Part shown: one piece after another, positions 1 through 7,912 of the stretch | Numbering within the stretch: the first letter of the stretch is position 1 | How the letters are laid out: the number at the start of each line of letters is the position of its first letter | Assembly (NCBI GenBank): GCA_946626605.1 | Contig: CAMOUL010000016.1 | Location: forward strand, 1 to 47,360 | DNA: 47,360 bases | From: an uncultured Bacteroidales bacterium | Lineage (GTDB): Bacteria; Bacteroidota; Bacteroidia; Bacteroidales; Paludibacteraceae | Reading direction: 5' to 3' | The notes under the pieces: model-generated | Database searches by the model: none | What the model was told of the DNA's origin: nothing | What the model saw: the letters and a program-made list of their open reading frames with translations, nothing else | Position numbers and translations under genes: made by a program

Positions 1-857
<857 letters not shown>

Positions 858-1231
858 TTAGTAAATAAAACAAAATAAATACTGAATAAAAATTTTAGTA
901 CTGCGTACCATGAGTCTTATTTCGCTAAAGTCCGATTTCAAATGAATTTGACTCGTCCTTTATCAAAACAATCCTCATCTCTTTGAGATAAAATTATTAT
1001 TCAGCGATAAACAAAGATAAATTTTTTAAATGCTAATGTAATTATATATGATCAGCAATGATTTTATCTATGTTTATTGCTTTTGAATAATTTTGAACCC
1101 GAAGGGGTCGCGTGAGTTGATGGTAAAAATTGTCTGAAAATTCATTTTAATGAAATTTTTAGCAGCAAATCACGGCATGTGAAACAGAAAATTATTCAAA
1201 AGGGTTTATTTAAATTTATATACAAAAATAA
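858..1231. repeat. AT-rich intergenic region with nested inverted repeats
   Basis: No gene is visible in these 374 bp, which are much richer in A+T than the flanking genes. They contain two units of exactly 123 bp (882-1004 and 1080-1202), each with 15-bp terminal inverted repeats around 93 nt. Arms are 882-896 with 990-1004 (14 of 15 pair) and 1080-1094 with 1188-1202 (15 of 15 pair). Between them lies a third inverted repeat, 1004-1023 with 1061-1080 (17 of 20 pair). Everything is symmetric about position 1042. It could be two MITE-like elements inserted head to head, or a structured leader RNA for the DUF58-bat transcript. A TAATTTTG box at 1088-1095 resembles a -7 element, but no TTG lies at the right distance. 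Confidence 0.7.
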
Positions 1232-2116
1232 ATGACTTCGGAAGAGTTATTACAAAAGGTTAGGAAGATAGAGATCAAGACCCACGGGTTGAGTCGGAAT
1301 ATCTTCGCAGGCGAATATCACAGCCAGTTCAAAGGTCGTGGTATGGCGTTCTCGGAGGTGCGTGAGTACCAACCGGGCGACGACGTACGATCGATCGACT
1401 GGAACGTGACGGCGCGAATGAACAGACCGTACATCAAGGTCTATGAAGAGGAGCGCGAGTTAACGGTGATGTTGCTCGTCGATGTCAGCGGCAGCCGTAA
1501 CTTCGGTTCGGTGAGCCAGATGAAACGCGACACGATGGCCGAAGTAGCTGCTACACTCGCTTTCTCTACGATCGAGAACAACGATAAAGTGGGCGTGATC
1601 TTCTTCTCCGACCAGATCGAGAAATTCATTCCGCCCAAGAAAGGTAAATCGCACGTGCTACATATCATCCGCGAGTTGCTGAGTTTCGAACCGCAGCATA
1701 CGGGTACGGATATCAATGCGGCGCTGCAGTTCCTTACCAACGCCCAGAAACGGCGCTGCACGGCGTTCCTGATAAGTGATATGATAACCCCACCCCATCC
1801 CTCCCCTCAAGGGAGGGGGCATGTAGATCCTGTTGTCATCGCGGCGCGGAAACATGACCTGAGTGCGATACAGATATACGACCGTCGTGATGCGGAGATG
1901 CCGAATGTGGGTTTGCTCAAAGTGCGTGATCCGGAGACCGGTGCGCGTGTATGGGTAGATACGAGCCTTAGCAGCGTTCGCAACGCCTATGCGCAAGCTT
2001 GGCGCGACCAGCAGGCTGCGTTAGACACCATCTACACCAAGACCGGTATGAACCATATCTGCATGCGGACGGATGAAGACTATGTGAAAAAGCTGATGCA
2101 ACTTTTTCAACAATGA
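1232..2116 (+). CDS. DUF58 domain protein of the Bat locus
   Basis: DUF58 family protein with a von Willebrand A-like fold, the usual partner of MoxR in aerotolerance loci. The family signature is EVREYQPGDDVRSIDWNVTAR-like (residues about 43-62), followed by a metal-site motif DVSGS near residue 84. The 294-residue length is normal. Oddity: residues about 186-200 (TPPHPSPQGRG) are encoded by a C/G-rich hairpin repeat at 1786-1820 that recurs in two other places in this operon and looks like an in-frame insertion just after the FLISDMI strand. The stop codon at 2114-2116 lies in a 7-bp tandem array. The start is the only ATG that precedes the conserved domain. Confidence 0.93.
   Translation: MTSEELLQKVRKIEIKTHGLSRNIFAGEYHSQFKGRGMAFSEVREYQPGDDVRSIDWNVTARMNRPYIKVYEEERELTVMLLVDVSGSRNFGSVSQMKRDTMAEVAATLAFSTIENNDKVGVIFFSDQIEKFIPPKKGKSHVLHIIRELLSFEPQHTGTDINAALQFLTNAQKRRCTAFLISDMITPPHPSPQGRGHVDPVVIAARKHDLSAIQIYDRRDAEMPNVGLLKVRDPETGARVWVDTSLSSVRNAYAQAWRDQQAALDTIYTKTGMNHICMRTDEDYVKKLMQLFQQ
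1786..1820. repeat. C/G-rich hairpin element, copy A (inside DUF58 gene)
   Basis: CCCTCCC at 1799-1805 pairs with GGGAGGG at 1811-1817 across a 5-nt loop, preceded by a C-rich run. It reads in frame as TPPHPSPQGRG. The same stem and loop size recur at 3059-3077 and 4123-4141. Confidence 0.85.
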
Positions 2117-2140
2117 ATAATGATTAATGAATAATGAATA
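2112..2140. repeat. 7-bp tandem array at the DUF58/BatD-like junction
   Basis: Four units of AATGAAT (second unit AATGATT) run across the DUF58 stop codon, which is in the first unit, and end 9 nt before the next ATG. ATG, TGA and TAA all occur in the repeat. Confidence 0.8.
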
Positions 2141-2149
2141 TCTCGTAGA

Positions 2150-3100
2150 ATGTTACAAAACATTTTATTAGCCATAGTAGTTAGCGCAAGTATCGATTCA
2201 ACGACGCTGATGTTAGGGGATCAGACGGATCTCCACCTGCGGGTGACGCATGAGAAGTCAGAGCAGGTGGAGATGCCGAACTTTGGAGACCAACTCCAGG
2301 ACGGCATCGAGATCGTCGATAAGACCATCGTCGATACGCTCGCTCTGAAAGACGGACGGGTGCAGTTAGACCAGTACCTGACGCTGACCAGTTTTAAAGA
2401 CAGTTTATTCTCGGTTAATCCGATAGCGGTGGTGAGCGGCGAGGACACCTTCTGGACCGATCCGCTGGCGCTGAATGTAGTGCAACCCTTCGAAGTGGAC
2501 ACCACACTCGCCATCACCGATATCAAAGATATAGAGAAAGCCCCGATATGGTGGTGGGGCATTATTCGTTGGATCCTGTTAGGTCTGGTGCTTGCCGGTC
2601 TGGGCGTAGGGGCTTATTACCTCTGGCGCTGGTACCTCAAGAACCGCAAAGAGACGGAAGAGGAACCCATCGATCCGGAACTGTTACGTCCGGCAGACGA
2701 GGTAGCCTTGGAGAAACTCGATGCCATCAAAGCGGCGAAGATATGGAAGGACGGTAAGATCAAAGAATACCAGACCGAACTGACCGATGTCGTACGCGAA
2801 TATATCAGCCGACGCTTCGACGTACAGAGTACCGAGAAGACGAGTGATGAGACATTAAAGGAGCTGAAGCCCCTATTGGTCAATGGTAATTTGTCATTGG
2901 TTACGGGTGACGGGAAAGAGCTATACGGCAAACTGAGTAAGATGCTGCAACTCGCGGACCTGGTGAAGTTTGCGAAATGGCATACGACGCCGGATGAGAA
3001 TGAGTTGGCGTTGAACACGGCGTACGATTTCGTGAAGGAAACGACAACCCCACCCCAACCCTCCCCACAAGGGAGGGAGATTGAGACTCCTCAAGCGTAA
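2150..3100 (+). CDS. BatD-like membrane protein of the Bat locus
   Basis: A 316-residue membrane protein. Residues about 1-130 form a periplasmic beta-rich part resembling the N-terminus of BatD, preceded by a short hydrophobic leader (MLQNILLAIVVSA). A single transmembrane segment follows (WWGIIRWILLGLVLAGLGVG, about 137-160), then a cytoplasmic helical domain. Proteins of this layout usually lie between the DUF58 gene and batA in Bacteroidota; I know no specific function. Two repeat-derived stretches are visible: VNGNLSLVTGDG from a 7-bp array at 2876-2910, and the C-terminal TPPQPSPQGREIETPQA from hairpin copy B, so the true ancestral C-terminus was probably near VKET. Confidence 0.85.
   Translation: MLQNILLAIVVSASIDSTTLMLGDQTDLHLRVTHEKSEQVEMPNFGDQLQDGIEIVDKTIVDTLALKDGRVQLDQYLTLTSFKDSLFSVNPIAVVSGEDTFWTDPLALNVVQPFEVDTTLAITDIKDIEKAPIWWWGIIRWILLGLVLAGLGVGAYYLWRWYLKNRKETEEEPIDPELLRPADEVALEKLDAIKAAKIWKDGKIKEYQTELTDVVREYISRRFDVQSTEKTSDETLKELKPLLVNGNLSLVTGDGKELYGKLSKMLQLADLVKFAKWHTTPDENELALNTAYDFVKETTTPPQPSPQGREIETPQA
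2876..2910. repeat. 7-bp tandem array inside the BatD-like gene
   Basis: Five degenerate units (TTGGTCA, ATGGTAA, TTTGTCA, TTGGTTA, CGGGTGA) sit in the cytoplasmic domain and encode VNGNLSLVTGDG without introducing a stop. Confidence 0.6.
3047..3079. repeat. C/G-rich hairpin element, copy B
   Basis: CCCTCCC (3059-3065) pairs with GGGAGGG (3071-3077) over a CACAA loop. It forms the last codons of the BatD-like gene and is nearly identical to copy C. Confidence 0.85.
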
Positions 3101-3121
3101 ATGAATAAATGGTAAATAATT

Positions 3122-4108
3122 ATGACGTTTGCGAATCCTGAATATTTATTTTTGCTGCTGCTGTTACTGCCAATCGTAGGATGGTATATCTACGAATTGC
3201 GCAAGTCGGACGCGAGTGTGCAAGTGAGCGACACGCGTGTGTTGGCAGCACAGCCGAAGTCGATCCGTATATGGTTGCTTCATGTGCCGTTCGTGCTGCG
3301 CATCGCAGTCATCACGCTCATCAGCATCGCCTTGGCGCGACCGCAGTTAACCAATAAATGGTCCTCGCAGTCCACCGAGGGTATCGACATCATGATGGCC
3401 CTCGATATCTCGGGTACGATGTTAGCCGAGGACTTGCGCCCGAACCGTTTGGAGGCCGCCAAGAAAGTGGCTTCAGACTTCGTTATCGCCCGTCCGAATG
3501 ACCAGATCGGTCTGGTCGTCTTTGCCGGAGAGAGTTTTACACAATGTCCGTTAACGACCGACCACGCGGTGCTCGTTAACCTCTTCAAATCGGTTGAATA
3601 CGGTATGGTAGAAGACGGTACGGCTATCGGTCTGGGTCTGGCAAACGCGGTGAACCGCATGAAAGACAGCGAAACGAAATCGAAAGTGATCATCCTGCTG
3701 ACCGACGGAAGTAACAACCGCGGTGATATCGACCCGCAGACGGCGGCTGAGATCGCCAAGACCTATGGTATCCGCGTCTATACGATCGGTGTAGGCAGTT
3801 ACGGTCAAGCCCGCGTTCCGGTTCAGACACCCATCGGCAAACAGTATATCACGATGGACAACGAGTTCGACGAGACCACCCTGCGCAGCATCGCCGAGAC
3901 TACAGGCGGTCAGTATTTCCGCGCAAAAGACAACACGAGTCTGAAAGCCATCTACGACCAGATCGACCAGATGGAGAAGACCAAACTGCGTGTGCGGGAG
4001 TTCAGCAAGCACACGGAGAACTTCATGCCCTTCCTCTATGCCGCGCTGATCTGCTTGTTGCTGGAACTGATCATCCGTTACTTCGTATTGAGGACAATAA
4101 GCAATTAA
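3122..4108 (+). CDS. batA: BatA, von Willebrand A membrane protein
   Basis: Inner-membrane protein with a periplasmic von Willebrand A domain, part of the Bat complex linked to oxygen and stress tolerance in Bacteroides. It starts with FANPEYLFLLLLLLP, a typical BatA N-terminal anchor, and has a second hydrophobic segment at about residues 55-72. The metal-ion site DxSGT is intact (D95, S97, T99), as is TDGSNNRGD further on. A C-terminal transmembrane helix (FLYAALICLLLELII) closes the protein. At 328 residues it has normal length. It starts 21 nt after the preceding stop, so co-transcription is likely. Confidence 0.95.
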   Translation: MTFANPEYLFLLLLLLPIVGWYIYELRKSDASVQVSDTRVLAAQPKSIRIWLLHVPFVLRIAVITLISIALARPQLTNKWSSQSTEGIDIMMALDISGTMLAEDLRPNRLEAAKKVASDFVIARPNDQIGLVVFAGESFTQCPLTTDHAVLVNLFKSVEYGMVEDGTAIGLGLANAVNRMKDSETKSKVIILLTDGSNNRGDIDPQTAAEIAKTYGIRVYTIGVGSYGQARVPVQTPIGKQYITMDNEFDETTLRSIAETTGGQYFRAKDNTSLKAIYDQIDQMEKTKLRVREFSKHTENFMPFLYAALICLLLELIIRYFVLRTISN

Positions 4109-4110
4109 AA

Positions 4111-4143
4111 AACCCCTCCCTACCCTCCCCACAAGGGAGGGAG
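4111..4143. repeat. C/G-rich hairpin element, copy C (batA-batB spacer)
   Basis: CCCTCCC (4123-4129) and GGGAGGG (4135-4141) flank a CACAA loop just after the batA stop. There is no T-run after the stem, so it is not a typical intrinsic terminator. Confidence 0.85.
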
Positions 4144-4168
4144 ACAGGACGATTCAAAACAAAATACT

Positions 4169-5212
4169 ATGTTTAGATTTGCCAATATAGAACTATTATG
4201 GTTGCTGCTGAGTATTCCTGTTTTCGTAGCAGCCTATATCGCTTATACCCATCGTAAACGCCGTCAGTTGGAGGAGTTTGGTGATGCGGAGCTGATGGCC
4301 GAACTGATGCCGAATGCGAGTCGTGTTCGTCCGGCGGTTAAGTTTTCGATCTTGATGGTAGCCCTGGCGTTACTCATCATCGCTGCCGCCCGTCCACAAT
4401 GGGGTACATCTGAACGCACGGAGAAACGGCAAGGTATCGAAGCTATCGTAGCGCTCGATATCTCGAACTCGATGTTAGCAGAGGACGTAGCACCGAACCG
4501 TTTGGACCGCGCAAAGCAGATGTTGAGTAAGATGCTGGATAACATGGTGAACGACAAAGTGGGTCTGGTCGTCTTTGCCGGTGATGCCTTCGTGCAGTTA
4601 CCGATCACGTGCGACTATGTATCCGCGAAGATGTTTTTAAATACCACCAAACCGGAGTTGATTCAGACGCAAGGAACGGCGATCGGAAAAGCGATCCATA
4701 CCTGCGTCAACAGTTTCGGCGAACCCAGCGATGCCAGCCGTGCGATCATCATCATCACCGACGGTGAGAACCACGAAGACGACGCCGTAGCTGCAGCCAA
4801 GCAGGCCAAGGAACAAGGGATCCAGGTGATGGTAGTAGGTATCGGTAAACCCGAAGGAAGTCCTATTCCGCTTCCGGGCACCAACAACTACCGCAAGGAC
4901 CGTCAAGGTAATGTCGTAGTCAGCCGTTTGAACGAAGATATGTGTCGCGAGATCGCGCAAGCCGGCGGAGGTATTTACGTGCGTTGCGACAACACCAATA
5001 CGGCGATGCGCGCGCTGCAGAAAGAATTAGACAAGATGGCGACACAAGAGATAGAAGCACAGGTCTATACCGAATACAACGAGCAGTTCCACTCGTTCGC
5101 CCTGTTGGCGCTGCTGCTCATCGTGATCGACTTCTTTATCTTCAACCGTAAGAACAAAGCGATTACCCGTTTGGATATTTTTGGGGAATCAGGAGTCAAG
5201 AATCAAGAATAA
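4169..5212 (+). CDS. batB: BatB, von Willebrand A membrane protein
   Basis: Second von Willebrand A membrane protein of the locus and a paralogue of BatA. It has an N-terminal anchor (residues about 8-26), a second hydrophobic segment (about 58-74), a von Willebrand domain with DxSxS metal site D97/S99/S101 and TDGENHEDD, and a C-terminal helix (FALLALLLIVIDFFIF). The family is generally taken to form a complex with BatA and BatC in the periplasm. The final residues SGVKNQE are encoded by a 7-bp tandem array (5186-5213) that also supplies the stop codon, so this tail is probably not conserved. Confidence 0.95.
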   Translation: MFRFANIELLWLLLSIPVFVAAYIAYTHRKRRQLEEFGDAELMAELMPNASRVRPAVKFSILMVALALLIIAAARPQWGTSERTEKRQGIEAIVALDISNSMLAEDVAPNRLDRAKQMLSKMLDNMVNDKVGLVVFAGDAFVQLPITCDYVSAKMFLNTTKPELIQTQGTAIGKAIHTCVNSFGEPSDASRAIIIITDGENHEDDAVAAAKQAKEQGIQVMVVGIGKPEGSPIPLPGTNNYRKDRQGNVVVSRLNEDMCREIAQAGGGIYVRCDNTNTAMRALQKELDKMATQEIEAQVYTEYNEQFHSFALLALLLIVIDFFIFNRKNKAITRLDIFGESGVKNQE

Positions 5213-5213
5213 G
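5186..5213. repeat. 7-bp tandem array across the batB stop
   Basis: Units GAATCAG, GAGTCAA, GAATCAA, GAATAAG. The batB stop TAA (5210-5212) is in the last unit, and batC starts 6 nt after the array at 5220. Confidence 0.8.
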
Positions 5214-5219
5214 GACATT

Positions 5220-5933
5220 ATGAAGAAGATAATCGTTATATTGGCTTGCCTGTTCATTGCCTCCACGTCGCTGTTTGCGCAGAAAGAGGCAAGCGATGTG
5301 CGGAAAGGCAACCGCGAGTACAAGAGTGAGAACTTCTCCAAAGCAGAGGTGGATTACCGTCGTGCGCTGCAGACCAATAAGGACAGTTACGAGGCGCATT
5401 ATAACTTAGGTGACGCCCTCTATCGGCAGGAGAAATATGAGGATGCCTTGGAGGCCTTTGAGACAGCAGCCCGGTCACTGGATAAGAAAGAGGACAAGAC
5501 GCGCTACAGCAAGGTGATGCACAACATCGGTAATTGCCATTTTGCTGCGCAGCAGTACGACAAAGCCGTGTCTGCCTATCAGGAGTCGCTGCGTGCGAAT
5601 CCGAAAGATAACGAGACCCGTTATAACCTCGTAAAGGCGATGGAAATGCTGCAGCGGCAACAGCAACAGCAACAGCAACAACAGCAGCAGCAACAGCAAC
5701 AGAACCAAGACCAGCAGCAACAACAGCAAGAGCAGCAACAACAACAGCAGAACGAAGATCAACAAGAGAACCAGGATCAGCAACAGCAGCAGCAACAACA
5801 GCAGAACGAGAACGAGATGGACAAAGAGACTGCTGAACAGATCTTACAGGCGCTGGAGCAAGACGAACAAGATACCCAAGAGAAACTGCAACGGCAGCAG
5901 GGGAAGAAGCGCAGAGTTGAGAAAGACTGGTAG
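5220..5933 (+). CDS. batC: BatC, TPR protein with a polyglutamine linker
   Basis: Periplasmic tetratricopeptide-repeat protein. The start is set at 5220 because MKKIIVILACLFIASTSLFA is a clear signal peptide; a longer in-frame version overlapping batB would only add repeat-derived residues. TPR units occupy about residues 30-140 (YEAHYNLGDALYRQEKYEDA, then a second). A glutamine-rich stretch of about 70 residues (CAA/CAG mixture, 5650-5815, interrupted by N, D and E) links to the conserved tail EQILQALEQDEQDTQEK and VEKDW, which is typical of BatC. The tail may dock to BatA/BatB. The polyglutamine tract is expected to vary in length by slippage. Confidence 0.93.
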   Translation: MKKIIVILACLFIASTSLFAQKEASDVRKGNREYKSENFSKAEVDYRRALQTNKDSYEAHYNLGDALYRQEKYEDALEAFETAARSLDKKEDKTRYSKVMHNIGNCHFAAQQYDKAVSAYQESLRANPKDNETRYNLVKAMEMLQRQQQQQQQQQQQQQQQNQDQQQQQQEQQQQQQNEDQQENQDQQQQQQQQQNENEMDKETAEQILQALEQDEQDTQEKLQRQQGKKRRVEKDW

Positions 5934-6064
5934 TCGCTTACGCTAACACTCGCACGACCACGGGCACAGCCCTCGTATAGTGCTACGTGTTGCGCTACGC
6001 TCTCCCCATAGCAAACCTATGGTTTACTCCGGGGGCCCCAATAAATATAAATAACGAGTTATTT
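5934..6064. promoter_or_regulatory. Structured batC-batD spacer
   Basis: The 131-bp spacer holds several palindromes: CCATAG (6006-6011) with CTATGG (6017-6022), GGGGCCCC at 6032-6039, and AAATAAC (6049-6055) with GTTATTT (6058-6064), the last ending on the base before the batD ATG. An upstream frame is open through here (start at 5987), but it lacks a signal peptide and I reject it as the gene start. The hairpin directly before the ATG could limit ribosome access; this is inference. Confidence 0.55.
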
Positions 6065-7912
6065 ATGAAGAAGAAATTTATAATATTATTGAGCTTTATC
6101 GGCATGGCCTTGGCGGGCTTTGCCGATGATGTCGTTTTTAAGGCGAGCGCGCCAAGTCAGGTGATTGTAGGCCGTCCGTTTCAGTTAACGTTCTCAGTGA
6201 ACCATAGCGCGCGCGATCTGCGTGCTCCGCAGTTCACGGACTTCGATGTACTGAGCGGTCCCTACACGAGCACGAGCAGCAGCACTTCGTTTGTAAACGG
6301 ACATAGGACCTCCTCCTATGAGCAGACCTACACATACACGCTCATGGCGCAGCGTGCCGGTACTTTCACGATCGCTCCGGCGACCATCAGAGTGGACGGT
6401 AATGATATTCAGTCCAACGGTGTACGCATTCAGGTGCTGCCGGAAGACCAGCAGCCGTCCACGAGCGGTCAGAGTGCGCAGAGCACACAGAGTTCGCAGA
6501 GCAGTCAGAGCAGTTCGGCAAACAGCGACAACCTATTTGTGCGCACTATCGTCTCAAAGACCCGCGTGCAGGAGCAAGAGGCGCTGTTGGTGACCTATAA
6601 GCTGTACTTCGCGAACGTCGATGTAGCGCAGTTAACCAACAACACGAAGTTACCGGAGTTCACCGGATTCCTCAAGCAGGAGTTGGACCAAGGAGAGATA
6701 CAGACGCAGTTGGAGCATTACAACGGTCGTAACTACCAGACGGCGGTTCTCTACCGCGCGGTACTCTACCCGCAGCACTCAGGCGATATCACGATTGAAC
6801 CGGCGCATTTCGAAGCCATCATCCGCGTGCAGACCCGTCAACAAGTGCGTAGCGTGTTCGATAGTTTCTTCGAGACCTACACGAACGTGACGCGGGCAGT
6901 CAATGCGCCGAAAGCGACCATTCATGTGGACCCGCTGCCAAGCGGTAAACCGGCCGGTTTCTCCGGAGGCGTAGGTAAATTCACTATCGCGCCGTCTATC
7001 TCGCAAACCGATGTGCAGACGAATGATGCCGTGACCATCAAGCTGGACATCAGCGGAGCAGGTAACATGAAACTGATCAAGACGCCGGCGGTGGACTGGC
7101 CGGAAGGATTCGAGCCCTACGACCCGAAGGTGACCAATAACTTCAGCACGACAACCAACGGCGTGAGCGGCACGAAGTCCATCGAGTATCTGGCTATTCC
7201 GCGTAACGCGGGAGACTATACCATTCCGGCAATCACGTTCAGTTATTTCGACATCGAAGAGAAAGCGTACAAGACCCTCGCAACGCCGGAATACGCCATT
7301 CATGTAAAGCGCGGGGCGAATGGTGCAAATGGTGAGAATGGGGCGAATGGTGAAGGACAGGTCATCTCCTACACCCATAAAGAGGACATCAAGCAACTCG
7401 GCACCGATATTCGGTATATCAATACGAAGCCGCTGAAAATCACCAATCACCCATCACAAATCACAAATTACAACCATTTATGGTTGTTCTATGCAGTACC
7501 GTTGGTACTGGCGACGATGATTCTTATTTTCCTGCGCAAGCAGATCAAGGAGAACGCCGATATCACGCGTGTGAAATACAAACAGGCCAATAAGGTAGCG
7601 AAGAAACGCTTGAAAGCCGCTGCTGAAGCCCTGAAGGCGAACAACAAAGATGTGTTCTATGCAGCGATAGAACAGGCGGCATGGACGTACCTGAGCGATC
7701 GTCTGTCTATTCCCACTGCCGACCTGAATAAGGAGAATATCTCTTCTATCCTGGCGCAGAAGGGCGTGAGTGAGGCGGTCATCAAAGAGGTGATGAACGT
7801 ACTCTCCACAGCGGAGTTTGCACGTTACGCTCCGGCTACGGACCACGCGATGGATGACCTCTATACGGCTACAACGAATTTGATTAACAATTTGGAAGAT
7901 CAGAAGATATGA
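6065..7912 (+). CDS. batD: BatD, membrane-anchored beta-rich protein
   Basis: Large periplasmic BatD protein, 615 residues from the ATG at 6065. This start gives a signal peptide (MKKKFIILLSFIGMALAGFA), which the upstream extension would bury. The body has several beta-sandwich repeats (VFKASAPSQVIVGRPFQLTF; APSISQTDVQTNDAVTIKLD), then one transmembrane segment (LWLFYAVPLVLATMILIFL, encoded near 7480-7535) and a cytoplasmic helical domain. The linker before the membrane contains two tandem arrays: a 9-bp one encoding GANGANGENGANGEG and a 7-bp one encoding KITNHPSQITNYN. A serine/glutamine-rich loop (SAQSTQSSQSSQSSS) lies near residue 140. The stop overlaps batE (ATGA). Confidence 0.93.
   Translation: MKKKFIILLSFIGMALAGFADDVVFKASAPSQVIVGRPFQLTFSVNHSARDLRAPQFTDFDVLSGPYTSTSSSTSFVNGHRTSSYEQTYTYTLMAQRAGTFTIAPATIRVDGNDIQSNGVRIQVLPEDQQPSTSGQSAQSTQSSQSSQSSSANSDNLFVRTIVSKTRVQEQEALLVTYKLYFANVDVAQLTNNTKLPEFTGFLKQELDQGEIQTQLEHYNGRNYQTAVLYRAVLYPQHSGDITIEPAHFEAIIRVQTRQQVRSVFDSFFETYTNVTRAVNAPKATIHVDPLPSGKPAGFSGGVGKFTIAPSISQTDVQTNDAVTIKLDISGAGNMKLIKTPAVDWPEGFEPYDPKVTNNFSTTTNGVSGTKSIEYLAIPRNAGDYTIPAITFSYFDIEEKAYKTLATPEYAIHVKRGANGANGENGANGEGQVISYTHKEDIKQLGTDIRYINTKPLKITNHPSQITNYNHLWLFYAVPLVLATMILIFLRKQIKENADITRVKYKQANKVAKKRLKAAAEALKANNKDVFYAAIEQAAWTYLSDRLSIPTADLNKENISSILAQKGVSEAVIKEVMNVLSTAEFARYAPATDHAMDDLYTATTNLINNLEDQKI
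7313..7357. repeat. 9-bp tandem array inside batD
   Basis: Five 9-bp units (GGGGCGAAT, GGTGCAAAT, GGTGAGAAT, GGGGCGAAT, GGTGAAGGA) encode Gly-x-Asn triplets in the linker before the transmembrane helix. This is the only array whose period is a multiple of three. Confidence 0.85.
7438..7472. repeat. 7-bp tandem array inside batD
   Basis: Units AATCACC, AATCACC, CATCACA, AATCACA, AATTACA lie just before the transmembrane helix. The reading strand has no stop in any unit; the opposite strand carries TGA in most units. Confidence 0.85.

Noticed and set aside
2112..2140. Tandem arrays as CRISPR-like repeats
   Set aside because: Units are 7-9 bp without spacers and there are no cas genes.
4111..4143. 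Hairpin after batA as a terminator
   Set aside because: No T-run follows the stem, and identical hairpins occur within coding sequence.
5475..5798. Poly-leucine frame opposite batC
   Set aside because: It is the complement of the CAA/CAG tract, not a membrane protein gene.
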